Shown: piece after piece, positions 37,570 to 51,325 of the stretch
How positions within the stretch are numbered: the first letter of the stretch is position 1
Layout of the letters: each line of letters opens with the position of its first letter
Source of the DNA: Ooceraea biroi
Taxonomy: Eukaryota > Arthropoda > Insecta > Hymenoptera > Formicidae
Reading direction: 5' to 3'
Length of the DNA stretch: 64,000 bases
Assembly (NCBI RefSeq): GCF_003672135.1
Contig: NC_039508.1
Span: forward strand, 14,953,945-15,017,944
The notes under the pieces: generated by a model
Told to the model about the DNA's origin: nothing
The model's input: only the letters and a program-made list of their open reading frames with translations
Databases searched by the model: none
Position numbers and translations under genes: made by a program

Positions 37570-39390
37570 TTTATATATACACATACATGTTCCTCCGGTG
37601 GCCATGCTGCTCGCCTGGGAACGCCGAGCATGACTAAGCGCTGTACGGTTGCTTCGGATCTGGACTGGACGACCGGATCGAGCGATCGTCCGCCGATGGT
37701 CGGCCGGTTAATCGGGGCACATTCACATACAAAGAACCGTGGAGCTGTGATTGCTCGTAAAACTCAAGACGGCACGTTTCGACGGAGACGTCACTTCTTA
37801 CGCGCGTTTCGGATGACGCGTTTCTCTTTCTTCAGAAGCAATGGAAAATGCAACAACGAGTTGAATAACAATGCTACCATCGACGCTCTAATAAAGTTTG
37901 CATTATGACTCCAGCCCGTCACTGCTGTATTTTTCGTCGCGGATAAAGATGAGAAGCAGAGGAGATTCCGACAAATATCGATGCAGTGAAATTCCTGCTT
38001 CAACCATCTGCGGTATTTGTCGCTTCCATAATCTATGTTCGCCGTTCAGCTCGTCCGTTTTCCGCGCAAGGAGTAATTGGAGAATCGTTCGACTTCCTCG
38101 CGTTAATTCACTCAAAAAGTAACGCGCGTCTGTCCATAAGTTACGTCGGGTGTTCATCTCGTGCTGATCGCGCGACGTCGCCGGAATTATCGCGGCGGAG
38201 TAAGAATCCGCTGGTGTTTGGACCGGTCTTCAATTAGCGGATTTAAATCGAGGATTTAGGGGATAGGGAGCGGGGGAGAGGTTAAGCTAAGAAATGATCT
38301 CGTTTAAAGTTTCGGTCTCGCTGGTACTAATCTGGAGCTGAGGCTTAACGACCGACCTCCGACCCCATCCACCTCCTAACCACCCGCGTAAGTGCACGTA
38401 CACATAGACGCGCGTGTACAGGCTGGAAAATCAGGAGCTGAACGTGTGCGCGCTTATGATCGGCCGGTCCTTTACGATCCTGCAATCCGGACTCTCTCAG
38501 AGCGGTGGCCTCTAGCCCACGTCGCCGTCATCGAATCGACGATAAGTCGATCCATGCATCCGGCGATCGCGCGTGTGCTCTTTCGTCGAAGGCGGATAAT
38601 AACGTCGAACTTTCGAACCTACTGTTATTACCGTTACCGCGGAATGCCTCTCGCGTTCTTACGATTATTGCTGAAGAAACGTTCCTCGGATCACGGGCGC
38701 ACGGCACGCCGAGAACTTTCATGCGAGCACTAGGCCTGGCACTCGTATGAGCCCGAGCGCCGAGTGTCGAGTACGTAAAACGGAAAACGAGTGCATAAAA
38801 GGGCTCGCACTGAATTTTTTATTCGTGCTTTAAGAGCAGCAACTGGTCTTCGATGTACGATATCGCGTGCGTATTCAATATTTTAAGTCAGATAATCATG
38901 AGTTTCGCTGACAGTTCTGATCATGATGATTAGAGCTTGTTCGATGAACGTTATTCGTTGACGAAAATATTAACGACAGAAGCGGAAACTATTATCATTA
39001 ATGACAAAAAGAGTGTAACTATATCATCGCAAAAATAAATCTGCCTTTTGGCTTTACATTAATCGCTTCGCTGTTCGTCGGTGCAGAATCGCAAAATTCT
39101 CAGTTGCTCACAGCTCGATTCGTATTTCTGATTCATGCGCGCCCACAAGCTCCTCATTTTACAGAGAAATAACGAGGCGCGAGAACATCGCTATCGTTAG
39201 CTTCGGCGCTCATTCTTTCCCGGCAGCCGTGCTCGACTTCGCAGCAACGCTACCGTCGAAGCATTACGTTATTTTTATAGGCAGGTGTCTCGCGTTCATT
39301 CAGAAAATCTCGTTGCCAGGAATATACACTGCGGTAGAAATTTCGCCGATATCCGCGTTATGGGACATGCGACAAGGAATCGCGCTCGAC

Positions 39391-39414
39391 GTTAATTGCG
39401 TAAAAGCAATTAAC
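39391..39414. repeat. Hairpin with 9-bp perfect arms
   Basis: GTTAATTGC pairs with GCAATTAAC over a 6-nt GTAAAA loop. It could be a paired homeodomain-type site (TTAATTGC) or simply a cruciform-prone repeat. Confidence 0.75.
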
Positions 39415-41028
39415 AGCATTACGGACGTCGTGTAAGCACAAGTTCACCGTCTCTTCGCGATTCGTTAACGGAAATTCGATACATAAGTAAAGCCCGTCGC
39501 CCGCAGTTCATTCGTTTGTCTTTCGCCGTGCTCCCCTCAAACACAGCGATGCAACCTGCTTTTCCTGAAATAACCGCGCCAATTTTTCTCGTCTCAGAAC
39601 AATTGCAAACGGAGCGCGGAACTGCAGACGCCATTTATCGAATGATAAACACGCGCATGATTATTTTACACGCATCCGGTATTCGTGACTGGCTGCACCG
39701 CGATGCAATACAGATAAATGATTCAGTCTAATCTAAACTGGTTACAACGATCATCAGATGAATGTCAGTAATCTCCATGAAATGTAAAGTTTGGCTTATC
39801 TGAACTTTTAATAATGACGTTTTTGACAAATCTGGAGTCTTGGAAAACTTGTTAGTGAAAATTTCCAAACAAAATTGATCAACTTTCCGTAAATACGAAG
39901 AATATAAAATATTTTGAAAGATCATAGATTTTTCATCAAATAAAGTGTGTGATAACTGTGTATTATTATTTATACAATTTACTGTTCTTTTTTAATGTGT
40001 AATTACTTAAAACAAGATTACAAAAACATGTAATATTTAACATCACAGTCAGATCATCTAGGATCACTATTATAACAATGATCAATGCCCAATATACTCG
40101 TGCTCCAAGAAAATAGAAAAGGTTGAGCAACAAAGTTTTGCGGCCTTGCGAGGTTTTCGTACGTGGAAGTGTGTAGCGCGTATGTAACGACTGAGAAAAC
40201 GTCGGTCGAGCGAGAGTATTGGGACCTCGCTCCGTATTTCTGCGTGAAGCCTCCCTGTCGGAGAAGCTAAGGGGCCCATTACGTGGTCATAAAACTCGTG
40301 GGCTAGGCCTCATGCACTGTTATACGCATCCCGTGCAACCGGGGAAAAAAAGGAAGAGGAGGAGAAAAGAAAGACAAACTACCACATTGTTCTACCCACG
40401 ACACTCGCATACCTGTAACTCCGAGGGTATCTATTCGGATATGAAGCAAAAAAGGGAATAAAAAAGAGGAGGAGACCTATTGCGGGTCTGACTTCGGGCA
40501 GCACGAGATGATCATTTCTACGTATCATAAATGACGATGTTACAAATTGTGCGGAATGGCGGAGTTATAATGCGCGTGGGAGCGATAGCTCGAGGATCCT
40601 TCTCTCTCTCTCTCCTCTCCCGAAACAAAAAGTCGCGAATGATTACGGTAGTTACGAGCTATGTACGGCAACCAGAATGATAAGAAGGCTATTCTCTTGT
40701 TGCAATAAAATACTAGTAATAAAAAATCATGAATGATTACAGTACCATAATTACTATGCTACGGATGCAAGATAAAAAAACCGGTGGTAGTTATAGTAAT
40801 CATAACAGTATAAGAAAGTTACATACGCCCGATGCGAGGAGCGACGGTTTTTCGCGAGGAAACAGAATCCAATGCAGCAGCTTCGACCACAAACTGCACA
40901 TGAAGCGGAGTTTATGCACATTCTATCAATCGGCGGCCGCGCAAAAAATCCATGTACGTCTAAAGAGCGTGGCGAATTTATTGCGCACAATGTGGCGCTT
41001 TATGGCCATGGTAAGAAACGTGTGACCT

Positions 41029-41042
41029 TTGCCGGCCGGCAA
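41029..41042. repeat. Perfect 14-bp palindrome
   Basis: TTGCCGGCCGGCAA is self-complementary. About four of this length are expected by chance in 64 kb. Confidence 0.8.
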
Positions 41043-43537
41043 GAAATATATATCTTTTCCGAGAGATCGTACAGGAAACGTGTGGCGAGGCGATAAAATT
41101 TTATAAGACTCGTATGAGAGCAACGAATAAGACAATTCAGTCTATTCGATGTACCGCAAAACCACTATCGTACAATCCAGACTAACGGATCGACTGTGAC
41201 AAAGACTGTTCAAATAATGAAGAAAATTGATTAAAATAAGAAAATACAATAATGGAAATACATAAATAAAATTTAAAAAGATAAAAACACAATAAAAATA
41301 ATGTAACCAAATATTGCGGGACAGCAAGAGAGAAAAAGAAAGGCGCACGATCCATGCGAGATACTCGCAAAACCATCTACAAGATCTACAAGAAAGTTGG
41401 ACGAGAATCATTGAGACGAGCTCGGCTTGTCGTGCATGCTCCTCTCTTCTCTTTCTGGGAAACTATTAGATAGAATAAAACATACGCGCGAGCCTTTAAG
41501 CTCCGTTGAATTTATCGCGGTCGACACGGCCGCTAAGCAGCAGGCATAGAAAAGTCATAAAGCGTTAGATAGGTGCCGTCCGAGAATGCGCGGCGAATGT
41601 AAAAAGAACGCTCCAAAAAATCGCGTAACACTCGGAGATCTCCGACCCGGAGAAGGAATATCAAGGAAAAGGGAATACGCTCACCGCGATAATAATCGGT
41701 GAGGGGGGGAAAAGTTGATTCTCCGGGATGATGATGCCTGAGGAGGCGCGAGGACGCAGGGAGTAAACCGTGGTGGCAGGTATCGCGTTACTAATTCAGC
41801 AACCCCTGAAACGTATCCATTCATCGTCGGCCACCGGGTACGTGGACGGACACGGGAAATCAACCAAGGTCCGCCCTTCTCGATTCTCTCTATTATACCA
41901 AGGTATACCGAGGTGAAGGTAGCTGTAACGCTACCAAGACACGTAAAGAAAGATAGCGTGTACGATGGATAAGAGTAGTCGGAAGATGATAGACGAGGAG
42001 CAAGTGCATGTCGTACATACAGATCATTGTTGCCCGAATCAATCTATTCAAATTTCGATAATTAAGTTTCTATTCTTATGCTTTATAAAAGAACTGTATC
42101 TAATTAAATATCGGAAAAATATGCAGTTTTATAATAAGAGTGATGTTTAAAGAAATCAAGATAAAAAATCTTGGACAGTTCCAACTCACATGTTTGATCA
42201 ATTTGTAATTAAGAAATTTTGCGGCTGAGAATCCTGCATTGACGGCAGCAGTATATAGATCCTGAGAAATAGAAAGAGCCAATGAATTCGTAGCAAGCGA
42301 TACAGACAGACGGAACGAGAGAAGGACAAGGATACGCGAGTAAAAGACGGACACGGCGGTGGAGATAGAATAGAGAGCCGATGGGAACGGAGAAGAACGA
42401 GGAGAGCTGCTGGGGATAACAATGCGAGCGATAGAGAACCGAACCGGAAGCGAAGTCAATGACTCGAGGCTCGAGTTAGTTCATTCCAAGTGACAAGAAA
42501 GTCGGCGGTTCGCGTTTGTGTACGCCCTCACGCGAATCAACGCGGTCGCGCATGATCGTTATTGAACAAGCCGTGAAAATCATGCGGGATTCCGCATGAG
42601 GAGAGAAAGAGAAGTGTGTCGATCTCTCGAGATACGCGATATAGACATCTAGTAGATTGAGTTATTTCATCAATCATGAAACGTGATATTTATGATCCTT
42701 GGATATATAAACTATTATTTGCTTAAGCTTTTGCTAGGTGTTTCTCACTCCGCTGTTATCTGCAAACTTTAATTTACTCTTTACGTCATCACAAAATCTC
42801 CGGGGATGAAAAGAAGCTTAATGCAAGAAAATTTGTAGAATTTTAGGATTTTTAGCACCTAAATAGCATTTCAAAAATTATTGAATGCTAATCTGTAACG
42901 GAACGATCCCTCTGATAATGTCTGATGAATCTTTCGCGCGTCTCGTATCAAAGCGCGTTAAGCAACGATTTTCTTCGCGTCGGACGAACGAAGATGTCGA
43001 AGACGACAGCCTACTATGTCGCTTTTTTCGTGTCCGCGCTTCTTAAGGCCCGATACCCGGACGATCAGGCCAGAAAGCTAGCCGATAGTCCGGAGTCCCG
43101 CGCTTCCCACACTCGGCTCGCACGACCCCACATTAACTTCATTCGTAGCCCGGACCACGTCGAGATGCGCGACTGATGCGTGTCCAGGAGATAGAAGCCG
43201 GAGGCAGGATGAGGGAGTAAACCATGCCTGAGTGTATTACGAGAATCGATCGGCTTCCCTCCGGCATCTCCCTTCTTCATCCTCTTCTTGCTCGGCTTCT
43301 TCGGGCGCTCCTCTTTTTAACTCACGTCTCCCGCTGAATGAATGCAGCTCGCCGTGTGAGCTCCTCTTCGCGCGCTGCTTGATCCCGCGTACAAATTTTT
43401 AACGCGATCGCGAAGTTTATCTTCGATCCGGATAGTTAGCGAACGCGTTCGGTAGCTTTACAATCTGGACAGACTAACCGTTTTTCTACGGTCTTGCAGA
43501 AAAATGCATGGCTCCTCTAATGTTTCTTGTACATTTC

Positions 43538-43574
43538 ATTGTAAGATTGTAAGACATTGTAAGTACATTGTAAG
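43538..43574. repeat. ATTGTAAG short repeat, four copies
   Basis: ATTGTAAG occurs at 43538, 43546, 43556 and 43567, with spacings of 8, 10 and 11 bp. Confidence 0.85.
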
Positions 43575-44679
43575 ACGAACCTATGTACCTGGCAAACTTA
43601 ATTTTAATACGAAATTACTTGACAAATTTTTAGCCCATCTTGTTTACTTGAATTTTCGAACTGTGAACTATTTCCATCTCGCGGAGCTCCACAGCTCAGA
43701 TCTTAACCGCAGATCATGCGGACGACACGTCTAAAATTTTTTGATCCTTTAACCTTATTACGCAGAAAGCTTTAGCTTTCGCATCCCTTTGATCTTCAGG
43801 CGGTCTCTTAGCCGACTCGAGTGATCGAGTGCGCTGGAGCCGAATATTTTACATCATGGCGCGATAAGTAATATAAATAAATCTTGCAAGTATCATGACA
43901 GCTGTTTAATGCAGCATTTGCGCTTTCCGTATTGTCATTCGTGCGAGACGATGACGATAACTGTAAACCCGATCTCGAGCGAGAGAATGATGAAGCCGCC
44001 GGATCCCGCTTTTTCCCACGAAGAGACGACGTGATGCCGCGATCTCTCGAAGTGTCCGTTGAAGGCTCGCATGCTCATAGGTGTGAAATTACTCGCTTTC
44101 GTCGCGCGGCCTCTTTGTTGCCTACTGCTACGGCGATTTTACAGGCCGCATGCGTGTCCGCAGCACGCCTCCGCGGTAAACGTGACGAGTATCCACCGCG
44201 ACGGCGACGTCCCTCATTCCCGGCTGTTAGCCCGCGAGAATGTGGAGTAAAAAGCGCCGATATAGACGTACGGGTGCGGGGCGAGGCTACTTTTTCCTGC
44301 TTCTCTCGTTGGTACCGCCCACGAACACGTTGGACACGCCGCTGTCCACTTACGGCGACTCATTCGTGTCCGCAAACCCTTTCCCTCCTGTAGAAGGCTA
44401 ATTAGAGAGGCGAATGGAGATGGAAGGTACCTCGCGGTTTTATGAGAGCCGTGTAACGAGACGAAATTTCAGCGCAACAGTCGAGCGAACGCGAAGCTTC
44501 GGCGGAAACGATCAGAGAAACGAGACTATGCCATCGTTCAGGACTTCTTAGGTTCATCATTTATCACACAATAGAGGAGAAGCGAAAGATCTCGAGGAGA
44601 TCTCTTATCTTAATTAAGACGCTTTTGACGCTCGTCACTTTTCGACGAGGTGGATTGAGTTTTGTGTGATTCGTACCGC

Positions 44680-44713
44680 TTCCTCCTCCCCCGCCGCCTC
44701 CTCCTCCTCCTCT
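44680..44713. repeat. Imperfect (CTC)n repeat
   Basis: TCCTCCTCCCCCGCCGCC followed by CTC triplets. An interrupted trinucleotide run. Confidence 0.85.
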
Positions 44714-45421
44714 ACGGTCGAGCGGTCAATTTCTCTTTGTCAATCGTTCGCTGCTGATGGTACGCGGCACGAGGAGGCACAGAATAGAGCGCCGTCACCG
44801 AAAACGCTTTTGTGCAGAAAGCATGGCTCGCGGAGGAAAATAATTATGAAGGTGTCACGAGCGACGTTCGCTCGGACGAGACGGCAGATCGAGGCGTGAA
44901 ATTAGCACTCGTCGAGGGCAATAAAACACGCGTACGGATCTACCTGCGTCGCGATTGCATCCTACGAGTTTATCGAGACACAAATTTAATATTTACGCAG
45001 GATATGAAGAGTGGTGAAAGACCGACGTTGCTAGTCCGGGCGCGAAAAGGAAATGGGGATTGGGGGAGGATTCCATCGACCATCCCATACACTGAAATCA
45101 CGAGAGCAAACCACCCGGCCGATTCCGTCACTCGTATTTCCTCCCTCGTCGACAGGGGGATTAATCAGTTTTCACATGTTTCCCGTACCTCAGGTGGATA
45201 TCAATCGATTTGACGAAAACATCTGCGCGGTTTAAGTCATTTTCACGCAAAATACGTACACGTTTGTGCTTTGTGAATTTGACGGCTTTCTTGCCAAGTC
45301 CACGACTACTGTACAAGTACACGACGATCTCGGGATTTATTACATTTCAAATAGGTAACGGTATCTTCATGCAAGAAACATCCTCGCGTCTCTAACGCGA
45401 TCCTATTGTCGGCAAACAGAG

Positions 45422-45442
45422 CGGCGCGAGATGATCGCGCCG
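45422..45442. repeat. GC-rich hairpin, 8-bp arms
   Basis: CGGCGCGA pairs with TCGCGCCG across a 5-nt GATGA loop. Confidence 0.65.
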
Positions 45443-45560
45443 ACGCGTAAAATTCATCGATCGAGCGCGTCCACGATTTCCGTTGCTCGTTTCGCGAAAA
45501 CCGGAATCCGTCGAGCTCGAAGCCGAAGAAGGACACTGGAAGATCCGCACTGAAAGAGCG

Positions 45561-46030
45561 TTTCAACGGCGGGATGAAAGGGAGAAGAAGCAGGCGGAGG
45601 ATGAGAAGAAGGACCAGCCGTACAGTTAAATTGTTATGACATAATTAGAGACGATCCGAGTGTGGCACTGTGATGGTAGTGCTCTAGCTCGAGATGGTAG
45701 TGGTGGTGGTGAAGCGAGGGCGAGAAAGGGGACGAGGGGAGGAAAGGGCCGCTCTCGAAGCCGAACTGTGATCGGCTGAAACTGCCGCCGCAAACCATTC
45801 ATTCCTCGGCTTGGCCGTGGTACCATTTGACCAGTTCATTCAGGGATTTAAGACTTTTCCTAGAGCTCGCTCGCGCTCGCGCCCCGTGGCTTTGTTTCGT
45901 TCTCCCTTCTTTTTCATCTGCTATGCCGTTCCCTGTGGCCGCTTCTCTCTCCTTCACCGCCACGTCGACCCCACAACCCCGGTGCAGCGCGGTGCTCACG
46001 GTGTACTTACGCTATCCGGCGTCACGTGAG
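45561..46030. other. GC-rich segment, purine then mixed
   Basis: A/G-rich at about 45565-45620 and 45690-45750, then C/T-leaning at 45840-45960. Low-complexity open frames only. Confidence 0.5.
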
Positions 46031-47600
46031 CGCAATTTTCTGCGCTGCTGACGGGTCGTGCAGAGATCGGCCTACGAACGCCTCGAACAACCCCGCGCAT
46101 CGCGTTTCACCATCTCGCGGCGTCTTCCCGGAACGGGATACCTTCTGCCCTGGCTCTCCTCTCCTCGTCAGGTCGGGATCTTGTCGTTTAATCGCGTTAA
46201 CACGGTAACTTTTAGCCACACGCGCCAACAACCGAGTGCACGTGCTGGCATAACGCTGAGTATCAAATATCGTATGTCTGTCTTCAGTGGCTCGTTTATA
46301 ATCGATGAATCGTTGTTCAACATAGCAGAAATGACAAAGTGTGGATCTATATGAACCTATGGAGACATTAGAATAACTGTAATACATGAAGGTAAGAGCA
46401 CACCCGAAATATCGAAATATCGAAAAATCGGAATAAAACGTTAAGATACGCTTGGAGGTGTTGCAAGTCAGATGTTCGTTTATGGCATTGCGTTTTCGTG
46501 GTGTCAGACGAACGTTGACACGATACAACGTTCTGATTAACATGTTAATCATCGATAGCGCTCTCACAATTAACAGCAGTTTCTATTAGACCCGCGCAGA
46601 CGGCGCGATACTTTCATTATCGCGCGTCACATCGAAAAGTATAATGCGAGCGGACGTTATCGGTCGCGTTAACGAGTTTCTCGCTGGTCATCGTCGAGAC
46701 AGTCTCACTCGGCGCTCCTATCTCCCGTCGTCGCGAAATTAAACACACGTTCTCACACGAGCGAAATGAATTAAGATCGCGACGCGATACTTGTTCCCTC
46801 TTATGCCGCGTCATTGATTTCACCGCGGGACGTTTCTACTTTGCTCTATGCCGCGTGGAATAGGTTTACGTCCTCGGCACAATGGCCAACGTGGAACAAT
46901 CGGCCGTCGCTACACGTCGAATCACACGTGCACTCGAGCACGAGAGGGCACACACGGCGCGCGTGATTTCTCGATTTAATCGATCATACCCGTGCTGCAC
47001 GTATGTGTGTATGTGTGTGTATGTGTGTGCAGTCTCTTTCTTTCGTCTCTCTTTCTTTTTGCTCTTACGAGCTCGTCGTCGGGTTGTCTTTGAAACTGCC
47101 ACGTTACACTTCCACGCAGCGTTGCCACTCGTTAGCATCGAGCGCCGTTTAAAAAGACCGAAACTACGGTTGACTGGAACTATGTCGGGGTTGAGATCTG
47201 CTTTCAACTAAGTTGCGCGGGAGAAGTTTAATCGCGTTGAACATCGACCGTTACGGAATCGGGGCTCGATATCCATCGACGTTGTACCTGTCTCTCATCT
47301 TCGTTACGCAATAAGATCGTTTCTTTATAATTTATGTGCCTTTCACGTCATTTCTTCAGGAAACATTTTCTTTTAACGGTATCGAACGTAATCATTCAGC
47401 AACATCATTATTCGACTAAATGCAGCGATGATGATCCGTAAAAGACGTCCGAGCACGCGGTGGCGGCCGCCGACGTTTCTGGGTGCCAAGAAGCGTCGTA
47501 CTTTGTAAACTTACACGCCGCCTAAGCTCTGGCATCGCGTCGAGACTGCAAGGACCTCCGGCATGTAATCACATCGTGAGCAGCATTGTACGACAAATCG
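46031..47600. other. Non-coding stretch with a GTATGTGT repeat
   Basis: The 181-aa minus frame 46022-46567 shows no domain, signal peptide or bias suggestive of a gene and is probably chance. A GTATGTGT-type repeat lies at 47001-47030. Nothing else is seen. Confidence 0.45.
47001..47030. repeat. (GTATGTGT)n repeat
   Basis: Three GTATGTGTGT-like units in a row, 8-10 bp each. Confidence 0.9.
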
Positions 47601-47613
47601 AATCAGATCCGAG

Positions 47614-47620
<7 letters not shown>

Positions 47621-47653
<33 letters not shown>
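47621..47653. repeat. (GA)16 microsatellite
   Basis: Uninterrupted GA dinucleotides that open a purine-rich tract reaching about 47830 (GGAGGAGG, GAGAAGGGAG). Confidence 0.98.
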
Positions 47654-47658
<5 letters not shown>

Positions 47659-48026
47659 GAAGAGAGAAAGGGGAGCAGAGAGAAGGGAGAGAAGCACAAG
47701 GAAACGAGCGAGAAAGCGGCGGGGTGCGAGGAGATGGCCCCGAGAAGGAAGAGGGCGCATGGTCGAAGTTGAAGAAACCTGGCGGCAAGGGGATGAGGAG
47801 GAGATGAAAAGGAGGAGGTGGAGGAGGTGGATGTAACCGAGTGTATCGTAGTATGCGCGGGAGTATGGACGTGTCACGCACGCTCGCACACGCGCGCGGT
47901 CACGCACGTCACGTATGACCGAGCGCGAGCGCGTACATAGACCCAGCTTTGTCGGGCTCTTTATCGCGGTAATTCGTTTAAAATGAACTACACGGGCGGC
48001 CGCGAGGTCCCCCTAAGTCATGCTAC

Positions 48027-48073
48027 GCGAGCACGAGCGTGCACACGCGAGCGATGACGAGCAACGTGCTCGC
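48027..48073. repeat. Inverted repeat, 9-bp arms
   Basis: GCGAGCACG at 48027-48035 is the reverse complement of CGTGCTCGC at 48065-48073, with a 29-nt loop that also carries GCGAGC copies. Confidence 0.6.
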
Positions 48074-48119
48074 TCATGGCCGCACGTGTGTATTTTCGGC
48101 CGCGATGATCGGAGAAAAT

Positions 48120-49480
48120 CGATAACCGTGTTCAATTAACGCGCCTTCTCTACGGAACGTACCGATGGATTTATATATCGGAACCGTGAGAGACGGGAAC
48201 GAGCATTCACATGATCTCTTTTTAATTCCTGATGGATAACGTTCTGTATCGCGTCTCGGGTAACACGAAACATGTTGCTGAAAAAAATCTCTAACGCGAT
48301 ATAAATTATTTTAAAATTCTCGTTACTTGGTTATAATATATAATATGGTAATATATAATATGGTAATTTTATTACATAATATAATCCTATGTTTGATTAA
48401 ATATTAAATCGAAACATAAATTTCATAAATTTCAAAATACATCAAATAGGAGGATTATAGTATGAATGTCATTGCATGTTTGTCTAACTCTCAATTTATC
48501 AATAAATTATATGTCACGCAAGTATAGAAAATAGTTAACGAATCTCTTTTAAAAACACCCTGCAAGTTTGCTGGCACGCTTATCGTGAGCGAATCCATAG
48601 TCCAGATTGAGTCGCCGTCGACGATCGCGCGTGAATGGAGTTTAATCAATGGTTAATCACCATAGAGAGCAGGTGTTATTAGTTCTACCTTCCAATCGAG
48701 ACGCAAAGCGCGATCCGTACGCATTGGATCGTGAAGACAGAAACGTGAACTGGCGATCGGGACGAAACCACATTGGTCTCGATCTACATGAACGTGGGTT
48801 TTTTTCCGTACGGGTTAGGACATGTTCTGCAACAGCAGGAAACGACAGGAGAGACGGAGGAGAGAGGGCACGGTTGTCCGTGATGCGTTAAATTAAAGTT
48901 TAACTCCGAAGCAGCTGATGGCCGGGGCCGCCGATGGGTTAGAGATGAAATTCGTGATTCCCTCCGTCTCACCATTGGCGCACACGGTTTTCAAACGATT
49001 CGTTTGATGAAGCAGCGCGGCAGATGCGGGAAAGTATTTCCGCGTTCAACTTCATTCATTTTCCTCCTCGCGCTCCCCCTAAAAGTTTTCCACACGGTGC
49101 GTTTATACTAATTATTAATCGAAATGTAGAAACTTTTCAAATTCGGATATCTGCCTTAAGAAATGAAGCATTTTCGTATTAACGATGTAACGAAAGCGGT
49201 CTGATTATCTGATCTCTGAAAGATAATATAAATGCAGAATTGTTAAGAACCAGATAGTGGATAAAGATGTGTATATAAATTTTGTGAACAAAACCACGTA
49301 GAGGAAGGAGATTGTTAATAATTTTCGATTCTGCTTCAGGTAGATTAGTCGATTTCGCCGGAAGCGTCATTGGTGTTTCGCCAATCCGAATATTTCCGCG
49401 AATGGACGTCTCTTTCTCTTTCTCGCCGTTAAGCGCGGCGGCGCATCGCCGTCGTATTAATCCGCCACTTTGATCGTAAA
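48120..49480. other. Non-coding stretch, AT-rich in part
   Basis: 48290-48540 is AT-rich and holds a 15-bp tandem duplication. No credible gene. Confidence 0.5.
48335..48364. repeat. 15-bp tandem duplication
   Basis: AATATATAATATGGT occurs twice, end to end, with no mismatch. Confidence 0.95.
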
Positions 49481-50230
49481 ATTTACATTCGCGTACCTCC
49501 GGGCTGCTTCCGTATGCGTTCGCCATCTCGGCGAGCCCGCCCGCGCCCTCCGGGCCTTCCCGGCTCCCCGACATGTCTTACAACCCTTTCCTTCCTTAAA
49601 TCCAAATAAAGGTCGAGATTCTTGAGTCGGTGGGTCCTTGCCCCTCGCGTCCACCCTCCCCCGGCGTCGAAGGCGCCGTTTCTCGAACCCTCTCGGATTG
49701 GAACCGCGCCTCTCCGTCTCTCTTCGTTGCGTTTGCTTTACAGACCTTTTTCTTCGTTCGCCCTTGTCGACTCTTCCTCGTCGTATATTCCTCATCCTCA
49801 TCTCGCAGTCTCCCTGCTTCCACGTCGCGACTCCCTCCTCATCTCTCTGTCTCTCGCGACCATCTAGATCACCCTCTCTAAGTCCGTCTCTCTTTGCCGG
49901 CAATTACTCTCCTTCTTCCACCACATCCTCCTCCGTCGGTCCTCCCCTCTCGCTTGCCCGGCTTTTATCTCTCCCTCGCCTCGACTCGCTCGCTCTCCGG
50001 TAACGAGAGGAGAAACACCCTCGCTACTTTTAATCGACCCGCGCTTTCTTCTGCTTATACATACCTAGCCGGCTCTGGCCCCCTACCTACGCCCTCATTC
50101 TCATCTCCATCCTTTCCCCCTTCCCCCTCGCGCCACCCTCGACCATCCCCCGCGCACCCCCGCCGGGTCCCAACCTCCCGCTTCTTACTTCTCATCTTTA
50201 CCACCAACATCGTATATAAATACCTAAGGG
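49481..50230. other. Long pyrimidine-rich tract
   Basis: The + strand is predominantly C/T from about 49640 to 50200, with runs of C5 near 50115-50165. Overlapping frames on both strands (up to 184 aa) are Ser/Pro/Leu/Arg- or Arg/Glu-rich and not credible as genes. C-runs at 50115-50165 are a marginal i-motif/G-quadruplex on the minus strand (loops up to 8). Confidence 0.6.
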
Positions 50231-51210
50231 CGTTGTCTTTGGTCTCTCGCGCGTTTCGCTACGTTCACTCGTCGAGCGAGCGAAATTCCTTTTTTTCTCG
50301 AAAAATTAATCGCAGGAAGAGAATTCGCGGAACCTCGTGGGATTTCGAATCGACTGACCTTCGGTTTTTATCGATTAATCGTCTGAAGGAAAAGAGAAAG
50401 GTGAATTACGTGATCTCGAAGTGTTCGGGCGGTTCGTTCGGGAGTTAATTTTTGAATAAGATCGTTAAATGTTGATTTAACGCGCAAGAAGCTTGGTAAA
50501 TTGATGCTGTTGCAGTTCGCCGGAGACACAGCTATAATAGAGCCAACCCACGGGAAAATTAATCGTCGGCTGGAACAATCGATCCTCATTAGTCTTTTGT
50601 GTAACATCGCGATGACAATTATTCTCAATTCCGGTTCTTATTTTACGGCTAGTGGTACAGCGGTAGGTTCGTTCGGCGTAAGGACAACCAGGATGCGATC
50701 GATGCACGCGGAAACAGCAGGATATCCTGACTGATGCGTTTCCCAATGGGCATGGGGGCAACGAGCGGAATCGATTAAACGACTCGCGTGCTAACTAATC
50801 GCCGTCGAACGCGGTCCACGGGTAGGCTCTAACGAGGGTACAATACCGGGCTTTGTTCGGGGACGCGCGCGAGATACTCAAATACACTGCGAGATACTCG
50901 CGCGCGTCGTCTTTCCTGCGCTCTCTCGGCGTCTTGCACACTTTCCCGAGCATCCCGAGAGCGGGAGCTGAAACGATTCCAATAGACAAAGAAGATTGAG
51001 TGCAGGTGTACAGGACCAACGGGAAACGGGGCGGCAGGGCAGCTCGGCGCGTATGTAAGGATAGTTTCGCGGTTTATGGGCGATTACCATGGAGGCCGTA
51101 ACGTCCTCTATGTACTACGTACGCGCGTATAGTACATATGTAACAACGACACGCAAGCCTCGCAAACCACACGGACACACGGATCTGCACTCCGCGGTCG
51201 CTCCATGGTC
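50231..51210. other. Non-coding stretch, no clear feature
   Basis: The motif GCGAGATACTC occurs twice 20-odd bp apart at about 50870-50900. Nothing else is recognised. Confidence 0.5.
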
Positions 51211-51213
51211 GCA

Positions 51214-51234
51214 CGTGCGTGCGTGCGTGCATAT

Positions 51235-51269
<35 letters not shown>
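51214..51269. repeat. Compound (GTGC)n-(CT)n microsatellite
   Basis: A short CGTG/GTGC run (51214-51230), then ATATG, then 17 CT dinucleotides (51236-51269). C/T-rich DNA continues to about 51325. Confidence 0.96.
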
Positions 51270-51272
<3 letters not shown>

Positions 51273-51325
51273 CCTCCATCTTCTCTTCTCCCGCGTTCTC
51301 TTTCTCTCTTCCTGTGTCTCTTCAT

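Larger units (their letters stand above)
37570..45560. other. Long non-coding stretch with a few hairpins
   Basis: About 8 kb with no recognisable gene. Present are a 9-bp-arm hairpin at 39391-39414, a 14-bp palindrome at 41029-41042, an ATTGTAAG repeat at 43538-43574, a CTC-rich run at 44680-44713 and a GC hairpin at 45422-45442. AT-rich blocks lie at about 39730-40100 and 42000-42190. Two open frames at 39229-39435 and 39516-39731 lack ATG starts and do not join through consensus splice sites. Confidence 0.5.

Noticed and set aside
39229..39731. Two + frames that might be exons around a 75-bp intron
   Set aside because: A GTAAGC donor (39432) and CAG acceptor (39506) exist, but joining them puts the second exon in a frame that soon stops; neither frame begins with ATG.
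46022..46567. 181-aa minus frame in balanced DNA
   Set aside because: Not low-complexity, but no known motif or splice signals; one frame of this size is plausible by chance in 64 kb.
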